This document shows, one piece after another, positions 43,497-52,648 of a stretch of DNA of 64,000 nt. The position numbers and the translations under genes are program-made. The stretch comes from Bacteroidota bacterium (GTDB lineage Bacteria > Bacteroidota > Bacteroidia > JACCXN01), in contig JACCXN010000074.1 in assembly GCA_013696965.1 (NCBI GenBank), forward strand, positions 1-64,000, in the 5' to 3' direction. Under the pieces are notes generated by a model. The model was not told where the DNA came from. It saw nothing but the letters and a program-made list of their open reading frames with translations, and searched no databases. Position 1 is the first letter of the stretch, and the number at the start of each line of letters is the position of its first letter.

Positions 43497-44417
43497 TTAG
43501 AATTTAGCTCTTGTTTTACGTTTTTTACGCCCACCCTTACCCCAAATAAAGTTATACTGAGAACGGTAAAAATTACTTTTACCCCTAATCACATAACTGT
43601 AATTGATTGTGGAAACAAAATAGTTATCCTTGTTACTTGGATCCCCACGTTTTTCGCCTGGAGCATAATTGTTTCTATGAGGAATACCCTCACCACTAAT
43701 TTCGTTCCTTCGGTTAGCTATAGCAACAGTGTTAGGATCATTATTCAATTGCTCGTTGGTAGCATATTGTGTACTGATATCATCCAGGTAATCAGTAAAG
43801 GTTTTTCTCCAACCAAATTCCCAACCAATCCTATGCTTTCTTTTGTAAGTATAATAAAATCCTACTCCCATTGGAATACTCATTTGAATTCTGCTGTAAG
43901 GTTTTATCTGGCCTTCGGTGCGCAAAGGCTGTAATTTCACCCATTCACCATTGTAATTTGTTTTTGGACTGTGATAAAAGGCTCCTAATCCAAAAAATAC
44001 ATACGATCTAAAATCTAATCTGAACCTCCTTGAATTTCCAATATCATTGGGTTGATAAAAGTTGATTTCTGCAGTTCCAGCCAATTCCACAATATCATTC
44101 CTGAAATTTAAATTTCTTCCAACTCGGCCTGGATTTGTAGATAAATTATCTGAACCTTGTATTCTTAAACCCGAAAGACTCCCTTTAACCAGTAATGTTG
44201 GACTAATTCTGTGACGCGCAAAACCAGTGATAGCTGGACGTGTTTGGCTGATTTTAATGTCATTTACAAAACCTCTTCTGCTTTTTGCCAAACCTCCAAT
44301 TTCTCCAAGATAATTAGCACCACCAAGTCCAAAACCATAATCCCAGGCATACTGGGCTATTCCGGTTGCTGGAAGGATAAACAAAGAAAGAAATAGTATG
44401 AATAAATATTTACGCAT
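43497..44417 (-). CDS. DUF6089-like outer-membrane-associated beta-barrel protein
   Basis: About 306 residues. A signal peptide (M-R-K-Y-L-F-I-L-F-L-S-L-F, cleaved after G-I-A-Q) precedes W-D-Y-G-F-G-L-G-G-A-N-Y-L-G-E-I-G-G, the typical opening of this Bacteroidota family, then alternating strands (G-L-G-A-F-Y-H-S-P and V-G-F-Y-Y-T-Y near the centre) and a basic tail G-K-G-G-R-K-K-R-K-T-R-A-K-F. It is probably an outer-membrane or periplasmic barrel; in other Bacteroidota such genes occur next to bamA, but not here. The highly basic C-terminus is unusual for a barrel end. The ATG at 44417 sits seven bases from a -7 element. Confidence 0.65.
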   Translation of the reverse strand: MRKYLFILFLSLFILPATGIAQYAWDYGFGLGGANYLGEIGGLAKSRRGFVNDIKISQTRPAITGFARHRISPTLLVKGSLSGLRIQGSDNLSTNPGRVGRNLNFRNDIVELAGTAEINFYQPNDIGNSRRFRLDFRSYVFFGLGAFYHSPKTNYNGEWVKLQPLRTEGQIKPYSRIQMSIPMGVGFYYTYKRKHRIGWEFGWRKTFTDYLDDISTQYATNEQLNNDPNTVAIANRRNEISGEGIPHRNNYAPGEKRGDPSNKDNYFVSTINYSYVIRGKSNFYRSQYNFIWGKGGRKKRKTRAKF

Positions 44418-44423
44418 CAAGCA

Positions 44424-44431
44424 CAAATATA
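44424..44431 (-). promoter_or_regulatory. -7 promoter element for the DUF6089-like gene
   Basis: TATATTTG on the minus strand matches TAnnTTTG exactly and ends six bases before the ATG at 44417, predicting an almost leaderless transcript. No -33 TTG is evident. Confidence 0.4.
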
Positions 44432-44573
44432 TATAAAATATTTTTTGTTTAATAAATTGAAGGAATTAATTTTAAATAAATTATACAATTAGATTGTTTA
44501 AAAGCAAATCCTTACATGTTTTTAATGCTTGCTTAATTTATTAATTTCGCTCAAAATAAAGGAATTTGCAGTT

Positions 44574-45527
44574 ATGGATAATCCTATTTCAAAACTTTTC
44601 AACATTAAATATCCAATAATTCAGGCAGGCATGATTTGGTGTAGTGGCTGGGAGTTAGCCTCTGCCGTGAGTAATGCAGGAGCATTGGGCATTATTGGTG
44701 CAGGTTCTATGTATCCTGAAATTTTAAAAGATCATATTCGCAAATGTAAAGCAGCAACCCCTAAACCTTTTGCTGTTAACCTTCCTTTACTTTATCCTGA
44801 AATGCAAGCCTTGGTTGACATTGTTATTTCTGAAAAGGTTGAAATAGTTTTTACTTCAGCAGGTAATCCCTCTACATGGACCACAAAGCTAAAAGAGAAT
44901 GGAATTAAAGTTGTACATGTTGTTTCAAGTGCTAAGTTTGCCAGAAAGGCAGAGCTTGCTGGTGTTGATGCTATTGTTGCTGAAGGATTTGAAGCCGGAG
45001 GCCATAATGGAAGGGAGGAAACAACAACAATGTGCCTTATTCCATTAGTAGCAAAGGCTGTTTCAATTCCTGTTATTGCCGCTGGTGGAATTGGAAGTGG
45101 GAGAGCTATGCTCGCGTCCTTTGCTCTAGGTGCTCAAGGAGTTCAAATTGGAAGCAGATTTGTTGCATCACAGGAATCCTCAGCGCATGAGAATTTTAAA
45201 AATAAAGTAATTGAAGTTAACGAAGGAGACACTATCCTTTCCCTTAAAAAACTCTCTCCGGTTCGTTTAATCAAAAACGGATTTTATCAACAAATTCTCC
45301 AGGCTGAAGAAAAATGTGCATCAAGAGAAGAACTGCAACAGATTTTAGGTAGATCAAGAGCAAAAAAAGGAATGTTCGAGGGCAATTTAGAAGAAGGTGA
45401 ATTGGAAATAGGCCAAGTAGCAGCATCAATTAATGAAATAAAGCCTGCAAAGGAGATAATTATGGAAATAATAGCAGAATATAACGAAGCATTAGAGGAA
45501 ATTGCTTCACAAAAATATAATTGGTAA
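44574..45527 (+). CDS. nitronate monooxygenase (2-nitropropane dioxygenase family)
   Basis: About 317 residues, a TIM-barrel flavoenzyme that oxidises nitronates, related to FabK enoyl-reductases. Family features: Y-P-I-I-Q-A-G-M-I-W near 12-21, G-A-L-G-I-I-G-A-G-S near 36-45, E-G-F-E-A-G-G-H-N-G with the catalytic His near 140, A-A-G-G-I-G-S-G-R-A-M near 170 for the FMN phosphate, and G-A-Q-G-V-Q-I-G-S-R-F. I chose the ATG at 44574; the TTG at 44529 would add 15 residues not found in the family. It leads an operon with two M16 peptidase genes and a secreted protein. Confidence 0.88.
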   Translation: MDNPISKLFNIKYPIIQAGMIWCSGWELASAVSNAGALGIIGAGSMYPEILKDHIRKCKAATPKPFAVNLPLLYPEMQALVDIVISEKVEIVFTSAGNPSTWTTKLKENGIKVVHVVSSAKFARKAELAGVDAIVAEGFEAGGHNGREETTTMCLIPLVAKAVSIPVIAAGGIGSGRAMLASFALGAQGVQIGSRFVASQESSAHENFKNKVIEVNEGDTILSLKKLSPVRLIKNGFYQQILQAEEKCASREELQQILGRSRAKKGMFEGNLEEGELEIGQVAASINEIKPAKEIIMEIIAEYNEALEEIASQKYNW

Positions 45528-45551
45528 ATTTAAATTAAAGAATTTTAGAAT

Positions 45552-46790
45552 ATGATTGAATTTGATCGTTTTCAATTAAACAATGGATTAAAAGTAATTG
45601 TTCATAAAGACACTTCAACCGCTATTGTTGCAGTTAATTTGTTGTATGATGTAGGTGCAAGAGATGAAACTCCCGATAAAACAGGTTTTGCTCACTTGTT
45701 TGAACACCTTATGTTCGGGGGGTCCATCAATATTCCTGTATATGATGAACCTTTGCAAATGGTAGGAGGAGAAAACAATGCGTTTACTTCAAATGATATG
45801 ACCAATTACTACCTTACATTGCCAAAAAATAATATTGAAACTGCTTTTTGGCTAGAGTCTGATAGAATGTTAAGCCTTGCCTTTACAGAAAAGAGTCTTG
45901 AGGTTCAAAAAAATGTTGTAATTGAAGAATTTAAACAACGTTATTTGAACCAACCCTATGGTGATGTCTTTTTATTATTAAGACCCCTGGCATATAAAAT
46001 ACACCCCTACAACTGGCCAACAATTGGAAAAGAAATTTCCCACATTGAAAATGCGACAATGGAGGATGTAAAAGGATTTTTCAAGAAATTTTATGCTCCA
46101 AACAATGCAATTTTGGTTGTTGCTGGCGATGTTGATACCCAGCAGGTTAAAGAATTGGCAGAAAAATGGTTTGGTGAAATTCCCAGAGGCCCTGAATTCA
46201 TAAGACAATTACCAAAAGAACCTGAAAAACTTGAACCTGAATATCTTACAGTTGAAAAAGATGTTCCTTTTGACGCCCTTTATATGGCTTACCATATATG
46301 CGCCAGAAAAGCAAAGCAATATTATACTGCTGATCTTATTTCTGATATTCTTTCCCGAGGAAATTCTTCAAGATTTCACCTTGAATTGGTGAAAAAAAAG
46401 AAAATTTTCAGTGAAATTAATGCTTATGTAACCGGGGATTTTGATGAAGGATTATTTATTATTAGTGGAAAAGTTGTTGAAGGGTTTTCCATTAAACAGG
46501 CCGAACAGGCTGTTTTTGAAGAAATTGAAAAGTTGAAACTTGAACTTGTTGAGCAAAATGAACTCGATAAAGTCAAAAATAAAGTGGAATCTTCCCTTGC
46601 CTTTTCAGAATTGAGTGTTTCAAACAAGGCTATGACCCTTGCCTATTATGAATTATTAGGTGATGCAGAAATGATTAATCAGGAAATCGGTAAATATATG
46701 CTTGTATCTCCATTAGAAATTAAAAAGCTTGCAAATGAAATATTTAAGGGGCAAAATTGCTCTACACTTTATTATTTATCAAAGAAATAA
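45552..46790 (+). CDS. M16 zinc peptidase, catalytic subunit
   Basis: A 412-residue member of the M16B (processing peptidase) family. The inverted zinc motif H48-L-F-E51-H52 is intact, with the third ligand in V-V-I-E-E-F near 122-127. The second half lacks the motif, as usual. There is no signal peptide, so it appears cytoplasmic, unlike M16 proteins that are exported. It starts 24 bases after the nitronate monooxygenase stop and is followed by a non-catalytic partner 18 bases downstream; such proteins act as heterodimers that degrade small peptides. Confidence 0.92.
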   Translation: MIEFDRFQLNNGLKVIVHKDTSTAIVAVNLLYDVGARDETPDKTGFAHLFEHLMFGGSINIPVYDEPLQMVGGENNAFTSNDMTNYYLTLPKNNIETAFWLESDRMLSLAFTEKSLEVQKNVVIEEFKQRYLNQPYGDVFLLLRPLAYKIHPYNWPTIGKEISHIENATMEDVKGFFKKFYAPNNAILVVAGDVDTQQVKELAEKWFGEIPRGPEFIRQLPKEPEKLEPEYLTVEKDVPFDALYMAYHICARKAKQYYTADLISDILSRGNSSRFHLELVKKKKIFSEINAYVTGDFDEGLFIISGKVVEGFSIKQAEQAVFEEIEKLKLELVEQNELDKVKNKVESSLAFSELSVSNKAMTLAYYELLGDAEMINQEIGKYMLVSPLEIKKLANEIFKGQNCSTLYYLSKK

Positions 46791-46808
46791 TTATAAAACA
46801 AATAGAAT

Positions 46809-48089
46809 ATGCTCGATAGAAAATTAGCACCGGAGTTTCAAACCTTGGATAAAATAGCCATGGTCCAGACAGTGAAGCATGTGCTTGAAAATGGGGTGGA
46901 ACTTTATTCCCTGAATGCTGGAACACAGGAGGTTATTAAAATTGAATTTTTATTTACAGCCGGAGAACGCTATCAAACTGCTCCCTTGGTTGCTTCTACA
47001 GTAAATAACTTGATTAATGAAGGTACAGATAAGCACAGTTCTGAAGAAATTGCTGGTATAATTGATTATTACGGTGCATTTTTTCAAACTGAAACCGGTA
47101 AAGATTCCTCATCTGTTGTTTTATACACTTTGGAAAAACATTTGAAAAAAGTATTGCCTGTAGTTAAAGAAATACTAACAGAAGCTGCTTTTCCAGAGAA
47201 TGAATTACAAACATTTATACAGAATTCAAAACAAAAATATCTTGTTGATAATCAGAAAGTAAGTAGCATTGCCAGAAAGTATTTCTTGAACATGTTATAC
47301 GGTGATAAGAACTACTACGGCTATACAGTTCAACTTGAGGATTTTGATAAACTTGAAGATACAAGCAGGCTAAAAGATTTCTACAGAGATTATTATGCCT
47401 CAAACCGATGTACAATTATTGCAGCGGGAATGGTAACGGATGAAGTTATAGATCTTTTGTCATCTGTTTTTGGAAGCAATTGGAAAAGATCAGAATCCTT
47501 TTTGGTTGATACCATGCGCATTCTTGATCCTTTGGAAAAACAAAAAGTGATTGAAAAACCAGATGCAATTCAATCGGCTATCAGAATTGGAAGGAATTTA
47601 TTCAATAAAACGCATGAGGATTACATGAGCATGCAGGTTGTTAACACCATTCTGGGTGGTTATTTTGGTTCAAGACTAATGGCTAATATACGGGAAGATA
47701 AGGGTTACACCTATGGTATTGGCTCAGGATTGGTTTCATTGCAAAAAGCAGGCTATTTTTTTATTTCCACTGAAGTAGGGGTGGATGTATGCCAAAAAGC
47801 CATTAATGAAATATATTTCGAATTAAAACGTTTAAGGGAGGATCTTGTATCTGAGGCAGAATTAAATCTGGTTAAAAATTACATGACTGGTGTTTTTTTG
47901 AAAAACACAGATGGACCTTTTGCTCTTTCAGAAAGATTTAAAGGAATTTTCGAATACGGATTGGGCTATGAGTTCTATGATAGGTATTTAAATACTATAA
48001 AAACAATAACCCCGAAGCAAATCAAGAATATAGCCAATAAATACCTGCAACAGGAAGATTTATTGGAATTGGTGGTTGGAAAAAAGTAA
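46809..48089 (+). CDS. M16 peptidase, non-catalytic subunit
   Basis: A 426-residue M16 protein that has no HxxEH motif: the equivalent helix reads L-V-A-S-T-V-N-N-L-I-N-E-G-T-D. The substrate-binding R/Y element remains in N-I-R-E-D-K-G-Y-T-Y-G-I-G-S near 293-306, as in beta-subunit-like partners of processing peptidases. With the preceding gene it should form an alpha/beta heterodimer. It has no export signal. The gene is 11 bases before the type-B secreted protein gene and is therefore in the same operon. Confidence 0.92.
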   Translation: MLDRKLAPEFQTLDKIAMVQTVKHVLENGVELYSLNAGTQEVIKIEFLFTAGERYQTAPLVASTVNNLINEGTDKHSSEEIAGIIDYYGAFFQTETGKDSSSVVLYTLEKHLKKVLPVVKEILTEAAFPENELQTFIQNSKQKYLVDNQKVSSIARKYFLNMLYGDKNYYGYTVQLEDFDKLEDTSRLKDFYRDYYASNRCTIIAAGMVTDEVIDLLSSVFGSNWKRSESFLVDTMRILDPLEKQKVIEKPDAIQSAIRIGRNLFNKTHEDYMSMQVVNTILGGYFGSRLMANIREDKGYTYGIGSGLVSLQKAGYFFISTEVGVDVCQKAINEIYFELKRLREDLVSEAELNLVKNYMTGVFLKNTDGPFALSERFKGIFEYGLGYEFYDRYLNTIKTITPKQIKNIANKYLQQEDLLELVVGKK

Positions 48090-48100
48090 TAAAATAATTA

Positions 48101-49699
48101 ATGAAGCCCTTATTGTGGGTAACAAGAATTCTCTCAGTATTGAGAAACTTAATTTCATGTGTTTGTACTCTTATCCTGTTTCTTACAGGATTTTCTCACA
48201 GCCAGGCTGCGGGGTTTATGATCAATGAGATTAATCTTGTTGAATCCCCTGTAATCATTAAGCCACCTTGTGATCCTTTACAACCAACTTTAATTGATTC
48301 AGTTAGTGTAAATCCTTTTACAGGGGCTATAAGAGTTAGTTGGTTCCAGAACCCTTCCCCTGATGTTGTGTATTACGTTGTATATGTTTACAATGCCTCA
48401 ACCAGTCCACCTTGGGATGCTATTGATACTGTATATGGGGCAGCAAACCTCTCATCAACCATTACAAATTACAACTCTGCTACTGGGAGTTATACTTTTG
48501 CTGTTTCCGCTCACGATAATTGCGGAAATTCAAGTTTTTTCTCCCTTGATGCAGCTCACAATACAATTTTTTCAGAAATGGAATATAATGCTTGTGAACT
48601 GGAAATTAATTTGAAATGGAACAAATACAAGAATTGGCAAAATGGAGTTCTCAATTATAAAATATGGGCTTCTGTGAATAATGGGGCATATCAATTAATT
48701 GGAGTTACTTCAAATACAGACACTACTTTTAAACATTCCTCAGTAAGCTCTCAAGCCAATATTTGTTACTATATACAGGCAATATCACAGAGTGGAAATA
48801 AAACTTCAAAATCCAATAAAACTTGTGTTTTTACAAATTTCCCCGGTTCCCCTGCATTTTCATATATAAGATATGCTACTGTTACCGGGAACACTCAAAT
48901 TAAAATAGCTGCTTATGTGGATATAACTGCAAATGTATTAAATTATATAATTGAGCGTAAAACAACTGGAACTTTTGCAACCATTGCAGAAATTTCACCT
49001 GCTCAGATTACAGGAGATTCGTTTGAATATACCGACAATGATGTAAAAACAAACGAAAACAGCTATGTATACCGCTTTAAAACTATAAACAATTGCAATA
49101 AGGAATCGGGAATTTCGAATGAAGCTAAAACTATTCTACTTGATGTTCAAAACAATACAGATGCAATGGTGAACAGCTTGAAATGGAATGATTATTTAGG
49201 TTTTGATGTCTCCGTTTCATCTTATGATATTTATCGTGGTGTAGATGGGATTTACACTAAAATTGCCAGTTTACCTGTCGGTTTTAATTTTTATGAAGAT
49301 AATATTTCTGATTTTCATTCTACCAGCGGTGAATTTTGTTATTTTGTTAAAGCAATAGAGGGAGTTGGAAATGTATATGATTTTAAAGAAGAAAGCAACA
49401 GCAATCAAAAATGTATAGAACAAAGCCCCTTTCTATATGTACCTAGTGCTTTTACTCCTATGGGAAATAATCCGATTTTTAAACCTGTATTTTCCTTTGT
49501 TGAACCTTCATCCTATTTTTTTGCAATTTATAATAGATGGGGAGAACGATTTTTTGAAACCTCTAACACCCAGACTGGTTGGGATGGGAATACTAAAAAT
49601 GGCCCAGCCCCAATTGGAGTTTACATTTATCATATAGAATATGGTTCTGCTTTTGGCCAGTCATTTGTAAAAACAGGGAGTGTAACTTTAATTCGGTAA
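48101..49699 (+). CDS. secreted fibronectin-type-III-like protein with type-B (gliding) C-terminal sorting domain
   Basis: A 532-residue protein. A long hydrophobic signal segment (about 10-36) is followed by several fibronectin-III-like beta domains (W-Y/W-N-K-Y-like strands; for example V-S-W-F-Q-N-P-S-P-D-V-V-Y-Y near 69-82, L-K-W-N-K-Y-K-N-W). The final 85 residues have the type-B CTD: V-P-S-A-F-T-P-M-G-N-N near 448, I-Y-N-R-W-G-E-R-F-F-E-T and G-W-D-G-N-T-K-N-G, then V-Y-I-Y-H-I-E-Y and the closing T-G-S-V-T-L-I-R. It is exported by the type IX system to the cell surface or medium. Its context with M16 peptidases is unexplained. Confidence 0.87.
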   Translation: MKPLLWVTRILSVLRNLISCVCTLILFLTGFSHSQAAGFMINEINLVESPVIIKPPCDPLQPTLIDSVSVNPFTGAIRVSWFQNPSPDVVYYVVYVYNASTSPPWDAIDTVYGAANLSSTITNYNSATGSYTFAVSAHDNCGNSSFFSLDAAHNTIFSEMEYNACELEINLKWNKYKNWQNGVLNYKIWASVNNGAYQLIGVTSNTDTTFKHSSVSSQANICYYIQAISQSGNKTSKSNKTCVFTNFPGSPAFSYIRYATVTGNTQIKIAAYVDITANVLNYIIERKTTGTFATIAEISPAQITGDSFEYTDNDVKTNENSYVYRFKTINNCNKESGISNEAKTILLDVQNNTDAMVNSLKWNDYLGFDVSVSSYDIYRGVDGIYTKIASLPVGFNFYEDNISDFHSTSGEFCYFVKAIEGVGNVYDFKEESNSNQKCIEQSPFLYVPSAFTPMGNNPIFKPVFSFVEPSSYFFAIYNRWGERFFETSNTQTGWDGNTKNGPAPIGVYIYHIEYGSAFGQSFVKTGSVTLIR

Positions 49700-49859
49700 T
49701 TTTAAAAGCGTTTTTCCTTCAATAAAATCAATTGTTTTTTGGCTTATAAAACGTTTCTTACTTTTTTAATTTGTTTTAAAAAAGAGCTGGTAAATAATCA
49801 AATTGGTTGTAATTAAATAAACCCCGCAACCCCAATAGGGTCAATTTTAGAAAATGAAT

Positions 49860-50825
49860 TTAAATTGAATTATGCCCTGCTTTTTTTAATCTGTCATTTA
49901 TTGCCCTTCCAAGACCTATTTCTGGAAATTCCTCTGCAAGTATAATATCCAGATTTAATTTATCAAGCATTCTCATTGCAGAAAACAGTTTTTGAGCAGC
50001 TTCCTGTAGATTTCCCTCAGGTGATAAAATCATTTGCTGAGAAATAGGAACTCCGGGATAAGTGGTTTTAAATGATATTATACCTGTTTTTTTAGGATCG
50101 TAATTAGAAATCATTTCATTTATTTTACCTGTAAGCATTGCAGTAGAAGTGGCATAATGACTTTTCAGTCTTCCTGGAGTAGTTGGTAGTTTTTCCAATT
50201 CATTTAATAAAATTGCTTTTTTACCCGTTTCAGTTTCTATATCTTCTATACTTAATCCTCCTACACGATAAATTAATAGGTCTTCTGAAAAATCAAATCC
50301 AACAATTGTTGACTCAATTCCTACACTACAAGGGCCACCATCCAATACAAATGGAATAGCTTCTCCCAATTGAGAAACAACATGTTCAGCAGTTGTAGGG
50401 CTTACATATCCAAAGGGGTTCGCACTAGGAGCAGCCAAAGGGAAATCTATTATTTCCAATAATTGCAAGGTTAATGGGTGGCCTGGAATTCTTACAGCAA
50501 TTACAGGACTGCCGGCTGTTACTAAATCTGGAACATTGTCTTTTTTAGGTAAAAGAAGGGTTAATGGTCCAGGCCAAAATTTTTCCGCTAGTTTAAGTGC
50601 AGGTCCGGCAAGATCAGCAAATTCAAAAATTTTATCAATAGAATTAGTATGTACAATTAAAGGATTGAAAAATGGCCGCTTTTTAACTTCAAATATTTTT
50701 GAAACAGCTGTTGGGTCAAATGCATTTCCTGCTAAACCATAAACTGTTTCGGAAGGAATTGCTATTACTTCTCCCTTTTTCAAATATTCAGCCGCCAGTT
50801 TTATATCTGTAGAAATTTTCGCCAT
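49860..50825 (-). CDS. threonylcarbamoyl-AMP synthase, Sua5 type
   Basis: A 321-residue enzyme of the YrdC/Sua5 family, which makes threonylcarbamoyl-AMP from threonine, bicarbonate and ATP, the first step of t6A modification of tRNA. The YrdC domain (about 5-195) has I-P-S-E-T-V-Y-G-L-A-G near 22-32, K-K-R-P-F-F-N-P-L near 48-56 and S-A-N-P-F-G near 134-139. A C-terminal Sua5 domain (about 230-321; G-I-I-S-F-K-T-T-Y; G-L-G-R-A-I-N-D-R) distinguishes it from the shorter TsaC. It is the last gene of a five-gene minus-strand operon with the rhomboids and mutL. Confidence 0.93.
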   Translation of the reverse strand: MAKISTDIKLAAEYLKKGEVIAIPSETVYGLAGNAFDPTAVSKIFEVKKRPFFNPLIVHTNSIDKIFEFADLAGPALKLAEKFWPGPLTLLLPKKDNVPDLVTAGSPVIAVRIPGHPLTLQLLEIIDFPLAAPSANPFGYVSPTTAEHVVSQLGEAIPFVLDGGPCSVGIESTIVGFDFSEDLLIYRVGGLSIEDIETETGKKAILLNELEKLPTTPGRLKSHYATSTAMLTGKINEMISNYDPKKTGIISFKTTYPGVPISQQMILSPEGNLQEAAQKLFSAMRMLDKLNLDIILAEEFPEIGLGRAINDRLKKAGHNSI

Positions 50826-50857
50826 TAAATAAAAGATTAGGATAATAAATGGTCTTA

Positions 50858-51751
50858 CTATAGATTTTTACTAATTTTAAATAGAAATTCCTTTTCCTCT
50901 TTGGTCAGGCTTTCGTACCCAGATCGCGAAATTTTATCCAATATATCATCCATTTTTTCCTGCTTTTTAATTTTTACTTCATTGTAATCCTGATCACTTA
51001 ATTTTTTTTTGTAAGCCACTTTCAATTTAGAGCCTGGTTTAAATAAACGGGTAAAAAAGTCGGCTATATTTTCAAACCAACGGGCAACATTAAATCCTTT
51101 TTTTAAACTACTGATATAAATATATCCATAAATTGCTCCACCTAAATGAGCAATATGTCCTCCGGGATTACTTGATTCAATACTTATTACATCCAACAAT
51201 ACCAGAAAAATCACAATATATTTCAATTTTACCGGACCAATAAGTATAAGGTGTACAGTGTAATTGGGAACGAAAGTGGCGGCAGCAACAAGTATTGCCA
51301 AAACTGAAGCAGAAGCTCCCATTGCAATGGCATTTGGAAGTATGTTTTCAAATGCAGGAAAGGCGTTAAAAGCAATGATATATAAAATAGCCCCTGAAAT
51401 TCCTCCTAAAAAATAGGTGCTAATAAACTTTTTGTCACCCAGGTATTCACTAAATATCCTTCCACCTAAATATAATACGAACATATTAAATAATATGTGC
51501 ATGAAATCTACATGAAGAAACATATAGGTAATTAAGGTCCAAGGTTTTCCTAAAAGAGATATTAAATCAGCCGGAACAGCGAAATATTTTATTAATGTCC
51601 GAAAGGAATCATCTCCTAAATTCATTAAAAAATAAATTAGTTTTACTAGTTTCACACAAATAAAAACAACAATATTTACAACAATTAGCTGTATTAATGC
51701 CGAACCAGCAATAAATTTATTTTTCAATTCTGCAAAAACAGGATTATTCAT
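50858..51751 (-). CDS. rhomboid-family intramembrane protease
   Basis: A 297-residue protein with six hydrophobic segments. The catalytic Ser lies in A-M-G-A-S-A-S-V near residue 141-148, and the catalytic His in G-H-I-A-H-L-G-G-A-I-Y-G near 203-214. The family W-T-L-I-T-Y-M-F-L-H element is near 72-81 and is followed by H-I-L-F-N-M near 86-91. A 70-residue cytoplasmic tail (F-N-V-A-R-W-F-E-N-I; then many Lys/Glu; ends F-K-I-S-K-N-L) is longer than usual. The motif reads G-A-S-A rather than G-A-S-G. It is co-transcribed with a second rhomboid gene 30 bases upstream. Confidence 0.9.
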   Translation of the reverse strand: MNNPVFAELKNKFIAGSALIQLIVVNIVVFICVKLVKLIYFLMNLGDDSFRTLIKYFAVPADLISLLGKPWTLITYMFLHVDFMHILFNMFVLYLGGRIFSEYLGDKKFISTYFLGGISGAILYIIAFNAFPAFENILPNAIAMGASASVLAILVAAATFVPNYTVHLILIGPVKLKYIVIFLVLLDVISIESSNPGGHIAHLGGAIYGYIYISSLKKGFNVARWFENIADFFTRLFKPGSKLKVAYKKKLSDQDYNEVKIKKQEKMDDILDKISRSGYESLTKEEKEFLFKISKNL

Positions 51752-51781
51752 AAAAAATCATAATAAAATGTATGAAATAAA

Positions 51782-52615
51782 TTAATATGTACGATTAGTC
51801 CCCCACATTTTAATCAATATGAAACCAAATAACATTCCGCCTAAATGTGCAAAATGAGCCACATTTGATGTTAAATCTGTAAAACCTGAATAAAGTTCTA
51901 ACGCACCATATAAAATTACAAAGTATTTTGCTTTAATTGGTATTGCAAAGAAAAGATATAATAGAGAGTTGGGAAACAACATTCCAAATGCGAGCAAAAG
52001 CCCGAAAAGTGAACCACTTGCTCCTACAACAACTGGTGCATTTAAATAATCCTCCTTATAATTTGCTATGAATTTTGTCGACAAATTCAAAGCTTCCTGT
52101 TTTTGGCCCTGTTCTAAAAGGGCATTATACGAAGATCTGAAATCATTAAAATTTGACAGAATTTCAGTTGAACTAATTTTAAAATACTCTGAGGATAGAA
52201 ATTTAGTGAGTTCTTGTTGAGAAGGAGAATTTAGATAATCATTAACCATCTGCAGTGTTGGAAGCATTTGATAATAAACAATTCCATAATGTAGAACTGC
52301 AGCTCCAATTCCCGTAATTACATAAAAAATTATAAACTTTTTAGCGCCCCAAAAATTTTCTAAAACACTTCCAAACATCCAAACAGCAAACATATTAAAG
52401 AAAAGATGAGTGAAGCTTCCATGCATAAATAAATAACTGATAATCTGATAAGGTTGAAACTTTTCAGCAAAAGGGAAACGAAGCCCTAAAACCTCGATTA
52501 AGCTGAAATCAAACCTGTTTTCAAGAACAATTGTAGCCAGAAAAAACAATCCGTTTAAAATCAATAAATTTTTTACAACGGAGGGCAGCATATTGAATCC
52601 ACCTGGTCTAATCAT
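51782..52615 (-). CDS. rhomboid-family intramembrane protease with a large inter-helix insertion
   Basis: A 277-residue protein. The catalytic Ser is in V-V-G-A-S-G-S-L-F-G-L near 187-197 and the His in N-V-A-H-F-A-H-L-G-G-M-L-F-G near 252-265. H-L-F-F-N-M near 71-76 and W-M-F-G-S-V-L-E-N-F near 79-88 are as expected. Between the third and fourth helices is a polar insert of about 55 residues (about 130-185, from N-S-P-S-Q-Q-E to Y-K-E-D-Y-L-N) that should project as an extra domain on the periplasmic or cytoplasmic side. Adjacent to mutL and another rhomboid gene; the substrate is unknown. Confidence 0.9.
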   Translation of the reverse strand: MIRPGGFNMLPSVVKNLLILNGLFFLATIVLENRFDFSLIEVLGLRFPFAEKFQPYQIISYLFMHGSFTHLFFNMFAVWMFGSVLENFWGAKKFIIFYVITGIGAAVLHYGIVYYQMLPTLQMVNDYLNSPSQQELTKFLSSEYFKISSTEILSNFNDFRSSYNALLEQGQKQEALNLSTKFIANYKEDYLNAPVVVGASGSLFGLLLAFGMLFPNSLLYLFFAIPIKAKYFVILYGALELYSGFTDLTSNVAHFAHLGGMLFGFILIKMWGTNRTY

Positions 52616-52648
52616 TGTTTGAAGGGATTAAATTTAAATTAATGTTTC

